Source: Nephrocerus scutellatus (lineage: Eukaryota > Arthropoda > Insecta > Diptera > Pipunculidae). From it: a stretch of 64,000 nt of DNA. Positions 43,154 through 53,889 of this stretch are shown piece after piece. The DNA lies in NCBI GenBank assembly GCA_947095585.1, contig OX352763.1:104449908-104513907 (forward strand). The letters are read 5' to 3'. Both the position numbers and the translations under genes were made by a program. Position 1 is the first letter of the stretch. Every line of letters begins with the position of its first letter. The notes under the pieces are model-generated. The model saw only the letters and a list, made by a program, of their open reading frames with translations. It was not told the origin of the DNA and made no database searches.

Positions 43154-43310
43154 CCGTAATTACAAATAGATTATTATACCTGTAACGGCCAAGATCGCAG
43201 TAGATATGCATAATATTTTAGATTAATTAATACTTAAGTCATAACTTGATTACGTTTGACATATAGGAATTCACAAATATGTTGACCCTGTTACTCCGTA
43301 GCCAACCGTA
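43154..43310 (+). repeat. right copy of the 150-bp repeat
   Basis: Diverged direct copy of 40776-40925, starting ccgtaattacaaatagattattatacctgtaacggcc. The homology begins exactly at the LINE edge. Confidence 0.5.
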
Positions 43311-43417
43311 TATTTAATTACGATGTATGTCAACGTAAAAAACGCATTAGGTATAACTACAACTTTAGGAACTTAATAATGAAGTGGCCACTTGATACTT
43401 GAAACTCCAAATAATCT

Positions 43418-43974
43418 ATTAATGTGATCATTTGATATATGTATATAAAAACTTATACTAGTTTATTAAGTGATGCTAGCCGAATTTATAATTCTGCAAC
43501 TTAATTATACAGAGTAAGCACTGAGCAAATTAATATTGCATATATCATATTCCAAAATCCCGATAAGTATGCAAAAAAAACTTTAAATGGTTCAATGATT
43601 AATGTGATCATTTGATATATGTATATAAAAACGTATACTAGTTTATTAAGTGATGCTTTGGTTACGTAAAACAAAGCCGAATTTATAATTCTGCAACTTA
43701 ATTATACAGAGTAAGCACTGAGCAAATTAATATTGCATATATCATATTCCAAAATCCCGATAAGTATGCAAAAAAAACTTTAAATGGTTCAATGATTAAT
43801 GTGATCATTTGATATATGTATATAAAAACTTATACTAGTTTATTAAGTGATGCTAGCCGAATTTATAATTCTGCAACTTAATTATACAGAGTAAGCACTG
43901 ACCAAACTAATATTGCATATATCATATTCCAAAATCTCGATAAGTATGCAAAAAAACTTTAAATGGTTCAAGTG
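43418..43974. repeat. about 180-bp unit, three tandem copies
   Basis: attaatgtgatcatttgatatatgtatataaaaac starts copies at 43418, 43598 and 43795. Copy 2 is 17 bases longer, with ttggttacgtaaaacaaa inserted or retained near 43656. Copies are over 95% alike. Non-coding, AT-rich. Confidence 0.92.
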
Positions 43975-45665
43975 GTAATGTAATATAGGAAAATTATAAT
44001 AGTTCTGTTATGATTGCCAACAAATTTGTAATTATGCAGATTAATCGATGCAAATAAGCACTACATCTATCTAAGTACTTGCAAGGAAAACTTTTATCAT
44101 GTGATACGGAATTTCAAACAAAACTCCACTTCCAGTTTCGGAACACCGCTCGGTGTATGTAGGAATAAAAAAGATGCTGCACGCTTTTGATGTCCCACAG
44201 TCTTGAGAAATTGGGAGGGGAACGAATTCCTTTTGAAGTCGTCGAAGACAGACACGTGGCCAATAGAACGCTAATTCCAGGCTAGCTGTCGATTTTCTCA
44301 CTCCGGTGCACGTGGAGAGCACAGTTCGGTATTAAAATTAGTTATTCAGTACTTACGGCAGAGAGAAATGGGAAATGGCTTCGTGTTTAGTGGCCAAATT
44401 CCTTTTTTCCTTTTCCTTTGTGCGTTTGGTGGCTTCCCTTGTAGGGATCCGCGTTTATAAAAATCCTGTTCCAATTAATTCCCTTTTGGAGCTCTCAGTC
44501 CCCATCTGGAGATTTGCCTGGTCCCCACCTTTTTCTCTCTGCCTTTTTTCTTGATAGGATCTTGTCCTTTTGTTCTGCCGGTCTGCACTCGTTCAATGAT
44601 GAATACCGAAAGAATGAACAATGTCAGGTAGAAGGCGAACATAAGCTCGTTGTCATCTATCGCTTATCGGTGTAGAGTGTACGAGCGAGACGACAGTTGT
44701 ATCGTAAGTTTTCGTCCTGTCGCTGGACATAGCATCTGGTGCGGAATGTATTTGCTGCGACTTATTTGTGACATATTCAATATTTATTTAAAACCAGGCA
44801 CATGTGGATCGGAATGAATCGTTACTAAATAGGTTGTTGAAGGGCTTGTTTGTGTTCTATCGAATACTTATTTGCACCAAGCGCATATGTATCAAAACGC
44901 ACCATTACACAATTGAATTCCCGTATGCTTTGCACTGGTCGAATACAAAGTACTTGATCTTTGTAATGGACTACGGGGCGGTTGACGATATGACACCCGC
45001 CATCTGGGAGGCATGGTCGAACCGGGCGCACGCGTTAATTATGGCCGTGCTCATCGGCAATTGGGGTGTGATCTTGGTCCTCACATGCCTTCCGCCATCA
45101 GCACAAATAATTTTGAATGCTGCGGTGAAAACCAAAAAAAAAATAAAACAAAAGGAAAACCTTCGAACACTATAGATAGAGAGTGGGGGGGGGAGGGAGA
45201 GAGAGAGAGAGAGGGAGGAAATTTTTTTTTACCGTAGGCCCGATGTCCTGATGCGGATCGTCGGTGGGAAGTCGCGGTCGCCTGGGCCGCCTGCCCAGCA
45301 AGTTCGTATACCCCGCCTGTATCTCTGAGTGCTTAGCAATCTGCTAACGCCACCATTTAAATGATGGACGTTAAAGTGTTTTTTTTTTTTTTTTTTTTAA
45401 TTTTAAAAAAATGGAATGGAACGAACTAACAATAATAATAAAGAAACTTAAGATCTAAAAATAAAAGTAAACTCCCGACTCATTGACAACTAAACCCTCC
45501 ATCAGCAATAAGTTGTTGTCTTCAACACTCCACCATTCAGTTGTTCCTGCTTCTTTTAGCTTTCCCTCACGAATTTCTTTTAGATAGGAATCCTTCAATT
45601 GGAGGGCTTTATTAGTATTATATCCGTATTTGCTATTTAATTGTAATGTACACGGGTTCTTATAA
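43975..45665. other. no gene recognised
   Basis: 44340-44620 is pyrimidine-rich; 44750-44800 and 44855-44905 contain diverged copies of cttatttg..cca.gc.catatgtatc. A plus-strand frame at 44804-45175 and a minus one at 44825-45031 overlap each other, and neither has a motif. G- and GA-rich simple sequence at 45181-45217 and a T run at 45380-45397. Confidence 0.3.
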
Positions 45666-45671
45666 ATGCGG

Positions 45672-45813
45672 ATGTTAAGAATTTAGTAAACACACCAATT
45701 GATATTCTGTTTAATTATATATATTATTTAAATCATAAGAGCAAACTTTGTACACAATAAATCAATTGAAGAAGAACAAAGAAAGTCAAAGTAAAGGTAC
45801 CCGTCTATTAAAT
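45672..45813 (-). repeat. 3' LTR of gypsy element E (short LTR)
   Basis: atttagtaaacac.ccaattgatattct...ggtacccgtc.attaa matches 50414-50555 with a handful of changes. At about 140 bp it is short for an LTR. The last pol codons of element E run into it. Confidence 0.7.
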
Positions 45814-47606
45814 TTTGTCCGACTATGGGTTGCATCGGCTTCGATGACTGTACGTTTGGTAATGCTCCACTCGTAGTTATACTTTCCTCTTGGTGTGAAC
45901 TCACTTCGTCTGTACTTATTGTTGTTATTGGTACCGATAACGTAGATGGATTTCCTTTTTGTGTTGGCTTTGTTGTTGGCAAAAGCATTTCATCCAATCT
46001 AATGTGACTGTTCGTATAGTTATCGATGTTCCTCTCAACCATTGTTCGTCGCATTTGATCGATGTGTCGTCTATATAATATTCCGTCAACATCCACAATG
46101 TAATGCAGTTTTCCATCTCCCTGCTTTATTTTTCCGAATATCCATTTGCAATCTCTGTTTTGATAAAATCGTATTTGTACTTTCTCTCCAACATGGAATT
46201 CTCTAATTAATTTATTCTCGTCGTGCTCATTGTAGTATGTACTTTTGTTGTTCTGGTGTATCTGTTATTTTGACTAAATCAATTCGGGTTTTCAAGTTAA
46301 ATTTAAGTACCATTTCTGCTGGACTTTTTCTAGAAGATGTATTCACAACTTTCCTGTATTGCATAAGTAATCTGTGCAGTTTAACATGTAGATCGCCTCC
46401 ATCGTTTAAAGCTGATCGTAATCCGTCTTTTACCGTTCGTACATATCTTTCTGCTTGGCCATTTGTTGAATGATGTGCTGGTGCACTTAATTTGTGATAT
46501 GTATATATTATTTGAAAGTAAGAACTTTCGGAATTCCAACGACGTAAAATTTGTTCCGTTGTCACTAATTTATGTGTTTGGAATTCCAAACCTAGCGAAA
46601 ATTTCTCGTAACGCTCGTATTGTATGATAACTAGTAATTTTCTTCATGATTGCTACTTCGAGCCACTTAGTTTTTGCATCGACTACAATCAGAATGTAAT
46701 TGTCCATAAACGGTCCCGCAAAATCAATGTGAATGCGTTGCCATGCAAATAAAGGTGATTCCCACGTATGAATAGGAACTTTTGCGCAAGCACTTTTGCG
46801 CAATTTCGGCAACTGTTGGCCATATCTTCAATATCACTGTCTATACCAATCCAGTACACATAATTTCTAGCTAAAGCTTTCATTTTCACTATTCCGATGT
46901 GAGCCGTATGTAATTCATCGAGTATTTGCTTTTGAAGTTTTCTAGGAATAATCACTCGGATTCCTCTGAGTAAACATCCATCTTGAATCATCAATTGGTT
47001 TTCCATGCTTTTGTAATTTGTATGAGTTAGACTTCTACCAGATTGTAGAGCATTGTATACTGGAGCCAGGTCTGTATCAACCTGGGTCTCTTTTGCTATA
47101 ATTTTAGCCGTCACTGGTAGTACATCTGCAGCCAAATGAAAAATTTGATATGGTTCAACGGTATCGTTGTGTAACGTAAGCAGTGGATGCCTCGACAAGT
47201 AGTCAACATTTGTATGCTCCTTGGTGTTTCGGTATTGAATTCTGTAATCAAATCCTGATAAAAATTGTGCGTAATGTAATAATCGTTGTGCTGTCAACAC
47301 TGGTAAACTCTTATCAGGGTTAAAAATCGATGTTAATGGCTTATTGTCGGTGATCAATGTAAAATTTCTTCCATAGCAGTAATTGAAAAATTGATTAAAT
47401 GCCCAAAATATAGCTGTAGCTGTTCCTTATCAATTTGACTGTAGTTTCATTCACTTTTAGTTAAGCTACGAGAAGCAAAAGCTATCGGTCTCTCTCCTCG
47501 AGGGGTTTTATGCGATAAAATGGCTGATATTCCAAATGGTGAAGCATCTGTTGCTAAAATTAAAGGAAGGTTCTCATCAAATGGTATTAAAACTGTTGGA
47601 GTTGCC
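45800..47606 (-). pseudogene. gypsy element E: RNase H and integrase
   Basis: Minus strand, right to left: RNase H (LPLILATDASPFGISAIL, 47530-47600; ITDNKPLTSIFNPD; DYRIQYRNTKEHTNVDYLSRHP at 47200-47360), zinc domain of integrase (H-x-H-x-CxxC: HIGIVKMKALARNYVYW...CRNC, 46800-46920), core DFAGPF (46720), then ASAHHSTNGQAERYVRTVK (about 46420-46500, with the glutamate) and a basic tail to 45800. Frame changes near 47450, 46800 and 46600 interrupt it; the second core aspartate region is degenerate. Dead copy. Confidence 0.82.
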
Positions 47607-48150
47607 TTGAAATACTGACCCTTACCACTGGTGGGGTGAATCGGTATTCAAAGCAGCTTCGTTTTTGTGATTTAAACTAATGACCCTTACCTTGGGTAGG
47701 GGGAATCAGTAGTTCATTCAAAGACTGACTTTTTTGAAGTGTACAATTTTATTTAATTTCCTCTTATTTATACTAAAATTTAAAACTAAACATACATATA
47801 AATCTTTATGTCGTATATAGCGCTTGTATATTACATTGGTGTGATTGGTGATAAGACGATACGCATATCACACGTCTTATCTCTATGGTTTTTGTATTTT
47901 ACATTTTGGTGATAAGACCATACGCATAACATAAATCATGTATGGTATTTGCATATAACTTATCTGGTTTGGTGTTTCTTCCATCCTAGAGGTTGATGAA
48001 GATAAGGCTGTGATGTTTTGTATTCCGCAAGGCAAATCCTGAACTCGATAGATAACGAAAGTATTGCACTCTCATGCAGTGTAATGGGTTGTATGCTGAT
48101 AACGTCGCGTGGGAAATGCTGGTGTACGTGATACGTAATATAGGTATGTG
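47607..48150. other. insertion inside pol of element E, possible solo LTR
   Basis: About 540 bases separate NIKEDIMSDNVFVQ (RT end, right) from TPTVLIPFDENLP (RNase H start, left), which are normally next to each other. The segment has two related strings at its left (acccttaccactggtggggtgaatc at 47617, acccttaccttgggtagggggaatc at 47687) and duplicated gtgataagac.atacgcat strings (47846, 47909). No coding. Its length and position suggest a solo LTR, but ends and target duplication were not resolved. Confidence 0.5.
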
Positions 48151-48910
48151 CGGACTGCACAAAAACATTATCACTCATGATGTCTTCTTTGATATTTTGA
48201 AATGCATGTTCGCAATCTGAATTCTATTGGTATTTTCTATCTTTTTTTAACAGTTGGTTTAATGGATGTAATTTTGTTGACACCTATCTGGAATGAATTT
48301 ATTGTAATTATTGACCATACCAAGGAATTGTCGTAATTGTGAAACATCGGTAGGTCTTTGAATACCTTTTATCGCAGCAATTTTCTCTTTAGTTTTATGT
48401 AACCCTTCTTTATTAATTGTATGACCCAGGTATGTAACACTCTTCTCGAACAATTTGCATTTAGACTTATTTAAGTGTAAGACGTATTTTCGTAATCTAT
48501 CCATCAGCAATTTTATTCTCTGATAAAGTTCATGCAATGTACGACCCATTACTATAATATCGTTGAAAAAGCATGACGTACCATCTAAATTATTCACGAT
48601 GTGTTCATCCATAAATCGTTGCCATATATTTGGTGCAGTTTTTATTCTGAACATAAGTTTTCGAACTTTGTATAGGCCCTTATGAGTGCTGACGGTTTGT
48701 AGAAGGGGACTCTTCTCGGACATTGTCATATGCAAATAAGCTTTATGTTTATTGGATATTTATCGTTAATTAGACATTTATTCAATGTAAATTTGTAGTC
48801 TCCACACAATCTAATTGAATTATCGCCTTTTATGACAGGGACAATTGCTGTTCCCCAATCTGAATTTATTTGCTTCTAACCGATAAATGATTGCGAATAA
48901 GTGCAAGAAC
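48151..48910 (-). pseudogene. gypsy element E: reverse transcriptase
   Basis: Minus strand: KLMFRIKTAPNIWQRFMDE and TSCFFNDIIVMGRTLHEL (the YxDD site has become FFND), then KCKLFEKSVTYLGHTIN, VSQLRQFLGMVNNYNKFIPD (48259-48735) and, after a frame change, DCEHAFQNIKEDIM. Upstream of 48735 the fingers domain is broken by stops. The loss of the catalytic YxDD tyrosine and first D, together with the frame breaks, rules out activity. Confidence 0.82.
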
Positions 48911-48924
48911 AGGAAAACAAATAT

Positions 48925-49716
48925 TTAATTATCATCTCTGGGCGGAGCAGCGTCGATTTCCTCTTCAATTAAACCTCGTATGGCGTAAGGAACGTCTCGC
49001 AGTTTGATATAAACTGGCGTAACATTTTCTCGTAATTTAAGTATACTTTTAATTTCAGGTATCTCACCAACTATTCCTTTGAATACGTCATCATAGTCAT
49101 TAAAAATTTGAATTTTTACTTTCTCAATTTCCTCCGGTGACGCTCCATTTACAGAAACGGATTTAACCGCACTTGTTTTGATATTATTGTATGTCTTAAT
49201 CAGACGTAACGCATTTATCCATTCTCGACCTGTAATTTTCTCATTTTTGTATTGCACTTGTACAGTGCTGATGCCTTCAATCGGAACAATTTGCTGGTTA
49301 TATGCTTTTAATAACGCATTTGTAGATTGTATTTCGGCTGTAGGCCAAAATTTCTTAAATATATTGTAGCTCATGGCACTTATTGAAGCTCCCGAATCAA
49401 ACTCCATTTCAATTGGTATATTATTGATTCTGACTCGAATAAAATATTTTCCTTTGTTGTCAAACGTTTTAGTGTATAAATCCAAAATTTTTATTTCAGA
49501 AATTTGTACTGTCGAAGAACTTTGTATTTGATGATTTTTGTTACGGTCATCTTGTGCAGTGGTATTTGCGATGGTATTAATTTGCAACGTATTGATTTCG
49601 TGGGGTGTAACCACATCGATTGTATTTGTGTTGTACGATGAAGTTTGCAATTTTTTCTTCTTAGTAAGGCAATTTTTTCCCAAATGCCCTCGCTTCTTGT
49701 AAAATTTACATAGCAC
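48925..49716 (-). pseudogene. gypsy element E: protease and RT leader
   Basis: 263 codons. It starts with a zinc-knuckle remainder (CKFYKKRGHLGKNC) and then carries an aspartic protease with EMEFDSGASISAMS (DSGA active site) near residue 110. An RT leader follows (DYDDVFKGIVGEIPEIKSIL, then VPYAIRGLIEEEID), and the frame breaks at 48925. The protease itself looks intact. Confidence 0.8.
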
Positions 49717-50400
49717 TTCTGCATTGTGTAGCGCGATGATTTGCTACTCCGCATCGGTAACAAACAAGTGTATTTCTTTTGTCCACCGGCGTAGAATGTT
49801 TATTCTTCACTGTTGTATTGTAATTTTTTTTCTCTATAGGACGTACCCCCACCCGTACTTGATGAACTTGCTGCATTGTTCGTCTTTCAGACTTTGATGT
49901 TTCAATTGATAAAGCGATTTGAACTGCCCTATCAAAATCCAATTTGTCCTCGCGTAGTAGCCGTTCTCTCACATCGGAGTCTCGTATACCTCGTAAATGT
50001 GTTTGTAATGTTGAAGAATTACAATTGGCGCATTTGTAATTAAAGTAGCTACTTAATTTTTTGACTTCCGCCACAAAATTGGCTGTAGACTCACCTTCAT
50101 TTTGCTTTCGCAGTAGAAATTTATGCTGTTCCGTAATTTCATTTGGAACTGGGCTAAGATGAGTTCTTAAAATATTAACTAATTCCTCGTAATTCTTCGC
50201 ATTTGGTACATCAGGTGCGGTTAAACTTGCAAGCAATTGATAATATTTGGGACCAATGCAATTTATTAAGACTTGTACCTTTTTTGTAGAATCCGTAAAT
50301 AAACCGCATGCATGGCTAGATAGTTGTCTAACCTTTCCATGTAACTTGGAAAATTTTCTTCATTCTCGTTGTATGTGTACTAGATCCATTTTTGATGTTT
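49706..50400 (-). pseudogene. gypsy element E: gag
   Basis: The main frame, 49706-50236, has capsid-like helices (EELVNILRTHLSPVPNEI, STANFVAEVKKLSSYF, LRGIRDSDVRERLL) and a CCHC knuckle (CYRCGVANHRATQC). The N-terminal part (ENFPSYMERLDNYLAMH) lies upstream in another frame at about 50290-50360, and the knuckle region continues into the protease frame through a frame change. Hence gag is broken near its start. No primer site could be identified between it and the LTR. Confidence 0.75.
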
Positions 50401-50413
50401 ATTTTCTTTAGCA

Positions 50414-50555
50414 GCTGTAGTATTTAGTAAACACCCCAATTGATATTCTATTTAATTATGTATTTTATTTAAATCATAAGAGCAAACTTTGTACACAATA
50501 AATCAATTGAAGAAGAACAAAGAAAGTCAAAGTAAAGGTACCCGTCAATTAAATC
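50414..50555 (-). repeat. 5' LTR of gypsy element E
   Basis: Direct repeat of 45672-45813. The right edge (gtcaattaa) is followed by non-homologous sequence and then the second mariner. Confidence 0.7.
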
Positions 50556-50584
50556 CAGGGTTGTCATATATCTTAATACTAATA

Positions 50585-51887
50585 ACGGGTGTTTTTTTAA
50601 GAGGTTGCCGATTTTTTTTTTTGAATAAAACACATAAAATTATGAAATGACCAAAATTTTTTTTTATTTGGTAGATAATTTTTTGGCATTTAACATTTAA
50701 ACACAATTTCTGGCATATGGCTACCACGACTATTTTTCACAAATGTCATTCTGGAGGTCCAATTTTCCAGCACTTTTTCAAGCATTTGAGGGCGTATGTC
50801 AGCAATGACACGTTGAATATTGGTTTCCAAAGCGTCAATCGATTGAGGTTTATCCACATAAACCAATGACTTCACGTATCCCCACAAAAAGTAATCGAGT
50901 GGCGTCAAATCGCACGAACGCGGAGGCCAATTCACCGGACCATTTCTCGAAATAATGTTGTCGTTGAAAGTTTCTTTCAATAAGTCGATTGTTTCACGTG
51001 CTGTATGGCAAGTGGCACCATCTTGTTGAAACCACATTTCATCCATATCCATATCTTCAAGATTTGACAACAAAAACTCATTTAACATGGTTCTGTATCG
51101 ATTTCCATTCACGGTAACGCGTCGTCCTTCCTCATTTTTAAAGAAATATGGACCGATGATCCCACCAGCCCATAGACCGCACCAAACAGTACATTTATCA
51201 GGATGCATTGGTAATTCTTGAACGGCGTGTGGATTATCTTTGCTCCAAATGCGACAATTTTGTTTGTTGACGTATCCATTTAACAAAAAATGCGCCTCAT
51301 CACTGAAGAGAATTTTACGGTAAAAAAATGGATCTTCGTTCAATTGATTTAACGCCCAATCACTGAATTCACGGCGCAAACGATGGTCGTGTGGCTTTAA
51401 TTCTTGCACCAATTGAATTTTGTATGGCACCAAACCCAAATCTTTACGTAAAATTTTCCATAAAGTCGATGGACAAAGTCCAATTTGCTGAGCACGACGA
51501 CGAATCGATAAATTGTCGTTTTCTTCGACACTGGCCTCAACGACAGCAATATTTTCTTCTGTACGAACTCTTCTCATTCTTGTCGGTGGCTTGGCATCCA
51601 AAAGAGTGAATGTAGACCGAAATTTGGTAATTACGTTCTTTATGGTGGTCTCTGACGGACGATTATGTGCACCATAAAATTCACGAAGTGCTCTATAAAC
51701 ATTTTTAATTGAACACTGATTTTGAAAATAAATTTCCACGATTTGAAAACGTTGTTCTGGAGTTAACCTATTCATAATGATTTGCCAAACAATACTGAGT
51801 AGAAATGCCACTTTGAGCTGTCAAAACAACTGTCATAAAATAAAACGACATCTATCGGAAAAACAAACCTCCTAAAAAAACACCCAT
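50585..51887 (-). mobile_element. second mariner (rosa-type), complete
   Basis: Terminal inverted repeats ACGGGTGTTTTTTTAAGAGG (50585 on) and its near-complement ending at 51887, with flanking TA at 50583-50584 and 51888-51889. 1303 bp, one open transposase. Different lineage from the mariner at 40.9 kb: the terminal repeats are unrelated in sequence. Confidence 0.9.
50690..51775 (-). CDS. mariner transposase, intact (second lineage)
   Basis: I place the start at the ATG at 51773-51775 (MNRLTPEQRFQIVEIYFQNQ), which aligns with the start of the other mariner; the frame itself extends 12 codons further. About 361 residues. HTH region with SIRRRAQQIGLCPSTLWKIL, catalytic LFSDEAHF, FQQDGATCHTAR, and WPPRSCDLTPLDYFLWG; 41 residues between the second D and the D of PLD. 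Similar to the 41.1 kb transposase along its whole length but clearly diverged (about half the positions). No stop or frameshift. The C-terminus adds a short tail (SRGSHMPEIVFKC). Confidence 0.92.
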   Translation of the reverse strand: MNRLTPEQRFQIVEIYFQNQCSIKNVYRALREFYGAHNRPSETTIKNVITKFRSTFTLLDAKPPTRMRRVRTEENIAVVEASVEENDNLSIRRRAQQIGLCPSTLWKILRKDLGLVPYKIQLVQELKPHDHRLRREFSDWALNQLNEDPFFYRKILFSDEAHFLLNGYVNKQNCRIWSKDNPHAVQELPMHPDKCTVWCGLWAGGIIGPYFFKNEEGRRVTVNGNRYRTMLNEFLLSNLEDMDMDEMWFQQDGATCHTARETIDLLKETFNDNIISRNGPVNWPPRSCDLTPLDYFLWGYVKSLVYVDKPQSIDALETNIQRVIADIRPQMLEKVLENWTSRMTFVKNSRGSHMPEIVFKC

Positions 51888-51892
51888 TATAT

Positions 51893-52273
51893 CTAACAAT
51901 TAGCGAATACATTTGTTAAGAATCTTCTTTGATGCCAAATTCGATTATCAGTAATTCTCTCCAGCACACCAAAATCTTCTACCGAAGTGCCAAACATAGA
52001 GTGGAAAACAATTTCAGAGATTTCCATGTCAGTACCCAAACTTTTCTTTGCCCATTTGTACCTACATGAATATCGTTGGAAAAACATTATTCCATTTGTG
52101 CCAGAGAAATTTAGTTCCTTGTAGCAATCAGGAACTTGTTGAAGTGTCTTCAAAACAAATAATAATGGAAAGTGGATCTTATTTGCACTTCTTGATCCCA
52201 GTATCATTAGTAATTCAGCAAGAGCTTTATAGATTGGCCCAGAATATTCAATTGTGGGTGAATTTTTTAGCAC
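51893..52273 (-). pseudogene. unidentified ORF
   Basis: 126 codons (YKALAELLMILGSRSANK; LLFVLKTLQQVPDCYKEL; MEISEIVFHSMFG). Leu-rich and helical in look. It lies on the same strand as the unidentified frames at 52805 and 53399 and may belong with them. Not recognised. Confidence 0.3.
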
Positions 52274-52279
52274 ATCTAC

Positions 52280-52800
52280 AATTTGTTACATCATCGTAAT
52301 GAAATATTAACGATATTTCATTGGGTTGCCATGTAGTGATATATTAATGATATTGGCAACGTAAAGTTATGAGTCAACGTCATTTGTCAATGGTCCATTA
52401 CTACTGACTGTATGGTCGCAGTAATGGAATAACAACCTAGTTATGCAGTGTGAAGAAGTGGATCTGGCAGGGACTGCAACCTATCCAGTGCTGCGAATGT
52501 GAATGCGATATAACAAGCAGCGCTTTAACCAAAAAATTGAGAACAACTCCTATCTCTGGTTTGGAGAATACTGATTTATTTTATTTAGATTTCGTTCCTT
52601 TTTATACACAATTTGTTATACTAATACTTACATACTATATGAATCTACATAATAAGAAAATAGGGTTTTTACATAAAGGGATGTTTTACTTTACCTACTC
52701 TATCAATGCATTTGACCCTTATTCTGAGTATTCAAATGCATTGGGTGCCTATCATAAAAAGTGTGATTTTATGGGTCATAAATATTGTGGCTTATCGCTA
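52280..52800. other. AT-rich stretch, plus-strand frame of doubtful meaning
   Basis: A plus-strand frame at 52450-52854 (134 codons, with FVPFYTQFVILILTYYMNL) overlaps the end of the minus-strand frame at 52805; no motif supports it. 52280-52360 has a diverged duplication (cgatatttcattgggttgcc / tgatattaatgatattggca). Confidence 0.3.
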
Positions 52801-52804
52801 ATGC

Positions 52805-53230
52805 TTACTTTAAATGTGTCAACAACTGGTGCATGTGCGTATTTCTATATTTAGTGTACATGGAAAATAGTTTTCTTATCGTTTTCTTGGCGTGGTGTGT
52901 GCTATGGTATACACTACAATCGGGATCATTGAACTCTTTAAGACTTTTTTCAAGCTTGACAGTATAAGTGTTTTCATTTGCCAAATTAATAGCTAATGTT
53001 AGCGGACCCAAAGTCTTTATCATTCCACTCCTTCTTTCGGGTTTGTATGTTATCCCTGTCAATAATGGGGCATGTGCGTTATCCAATCCTAGTGACTCAA
53101 TTGTCCTACTAACAACCCGATTCCCAACCCTCATATTAAATTTTGAACAAGAAAGTCTAACTTCATCCCAAACAATTTTAAAATATGTCAGCATATCAAC
53201 AAGAGGAGTGGCAACCATAAACGAAAATGG
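52805..53230 (-). pseudogene. unidentified ORF, possibly part of one decayed gene
   Basis: 137 codons: VATPLVDMLTYFKIVWDEV, then CSKFNMRVGNRVVSR, SLGLDNAHAPLLTGITYKP and STHHAKKTIRKLF. The composition is protein-like, and codons before the Met stay open for several residues after a stop at about 53240. It looks like a piece of a larger protein; a structural protein of an old viral or Maverick-like insertion is conceivable, but I have no motif to prove it. Confidence 0.35.
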
Positions 53231-53389
53231 TGTCTATCCTGATAAAAATAATGTGTTTCTATCACAATGGAAACTAAACAGTGTAAACTACTTTTATATT
53301 TATTTTATTTATTTAAGGTTAAAATAACACGTTGTGTATCAAACGAATACAAGAAGAGAAGTGAGCAATAAAATGTAATACATTATAAT

Positions 53390-53828
53390 TGCGTGTTGTC
53401 AAATGAAATAGCTATATAAACACAGAAGAGCGACATTATATAGTTCAATTAAAATTACTCTAACCAACATATCCAGGTTCAGCAAGATACATGGTATACA
53501 GCGGACTATGGGATGCGTGGCAGTGCCAATAGTAGCGATTTTCGTGCCATGTAACTGACCCCTGTTATTTGCATTTTCATTAGACATTTTCCTCATATAG
53601 ATGAAAAGTGTGTGCAAAATTCCTGCCAATTTGTTGCTTTTGTCAATATCTATTATGTTGTCTTTCATCAATGTTTTGCATTCTGCCCCATAGAACTTAT
53701 TCACAAGGAAACACGTTAAGTGCAAAATCTTGATCATTTCTCTGTGTTAAGTCGAACTCCTTTTCCCTGGCAGTACTAGCTTCCATTACTGTGTCTACTT
53801 CCATAGGTTGTGTCTGTTTCGCCATTAT
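53390..53828 (-). pseudogene. unidentified ORF upstream of the previous one
   Basis: A minus-strand Met at 53824 begins a frame MAKQTQPMEVDTVMEASTAR... that runs 42 codons to a stop. A one-base shift then continues as CFLVNKFYGAECKTLMKDN and AGILHTLFIYMRKMSNEN, followed by a stop at 53399. The two frames together look like one protein broken by an indel. It starts just downstream (minus strand) of the 72-bp array. Not recognised. Confidence 0.35.
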
Positions 53829-53889
53829 TCAGACGGAATTGCCGATTTCGATTGCAACGGAATTCGAATTTCGAAAATTAGTCGGAATT

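Noticed and set aside
44804..45175. 123-codon plus-strand ORF
   Set aside because: No motif, ends in an A-rich lysine run, overlaps an equally good minus-strand frame.
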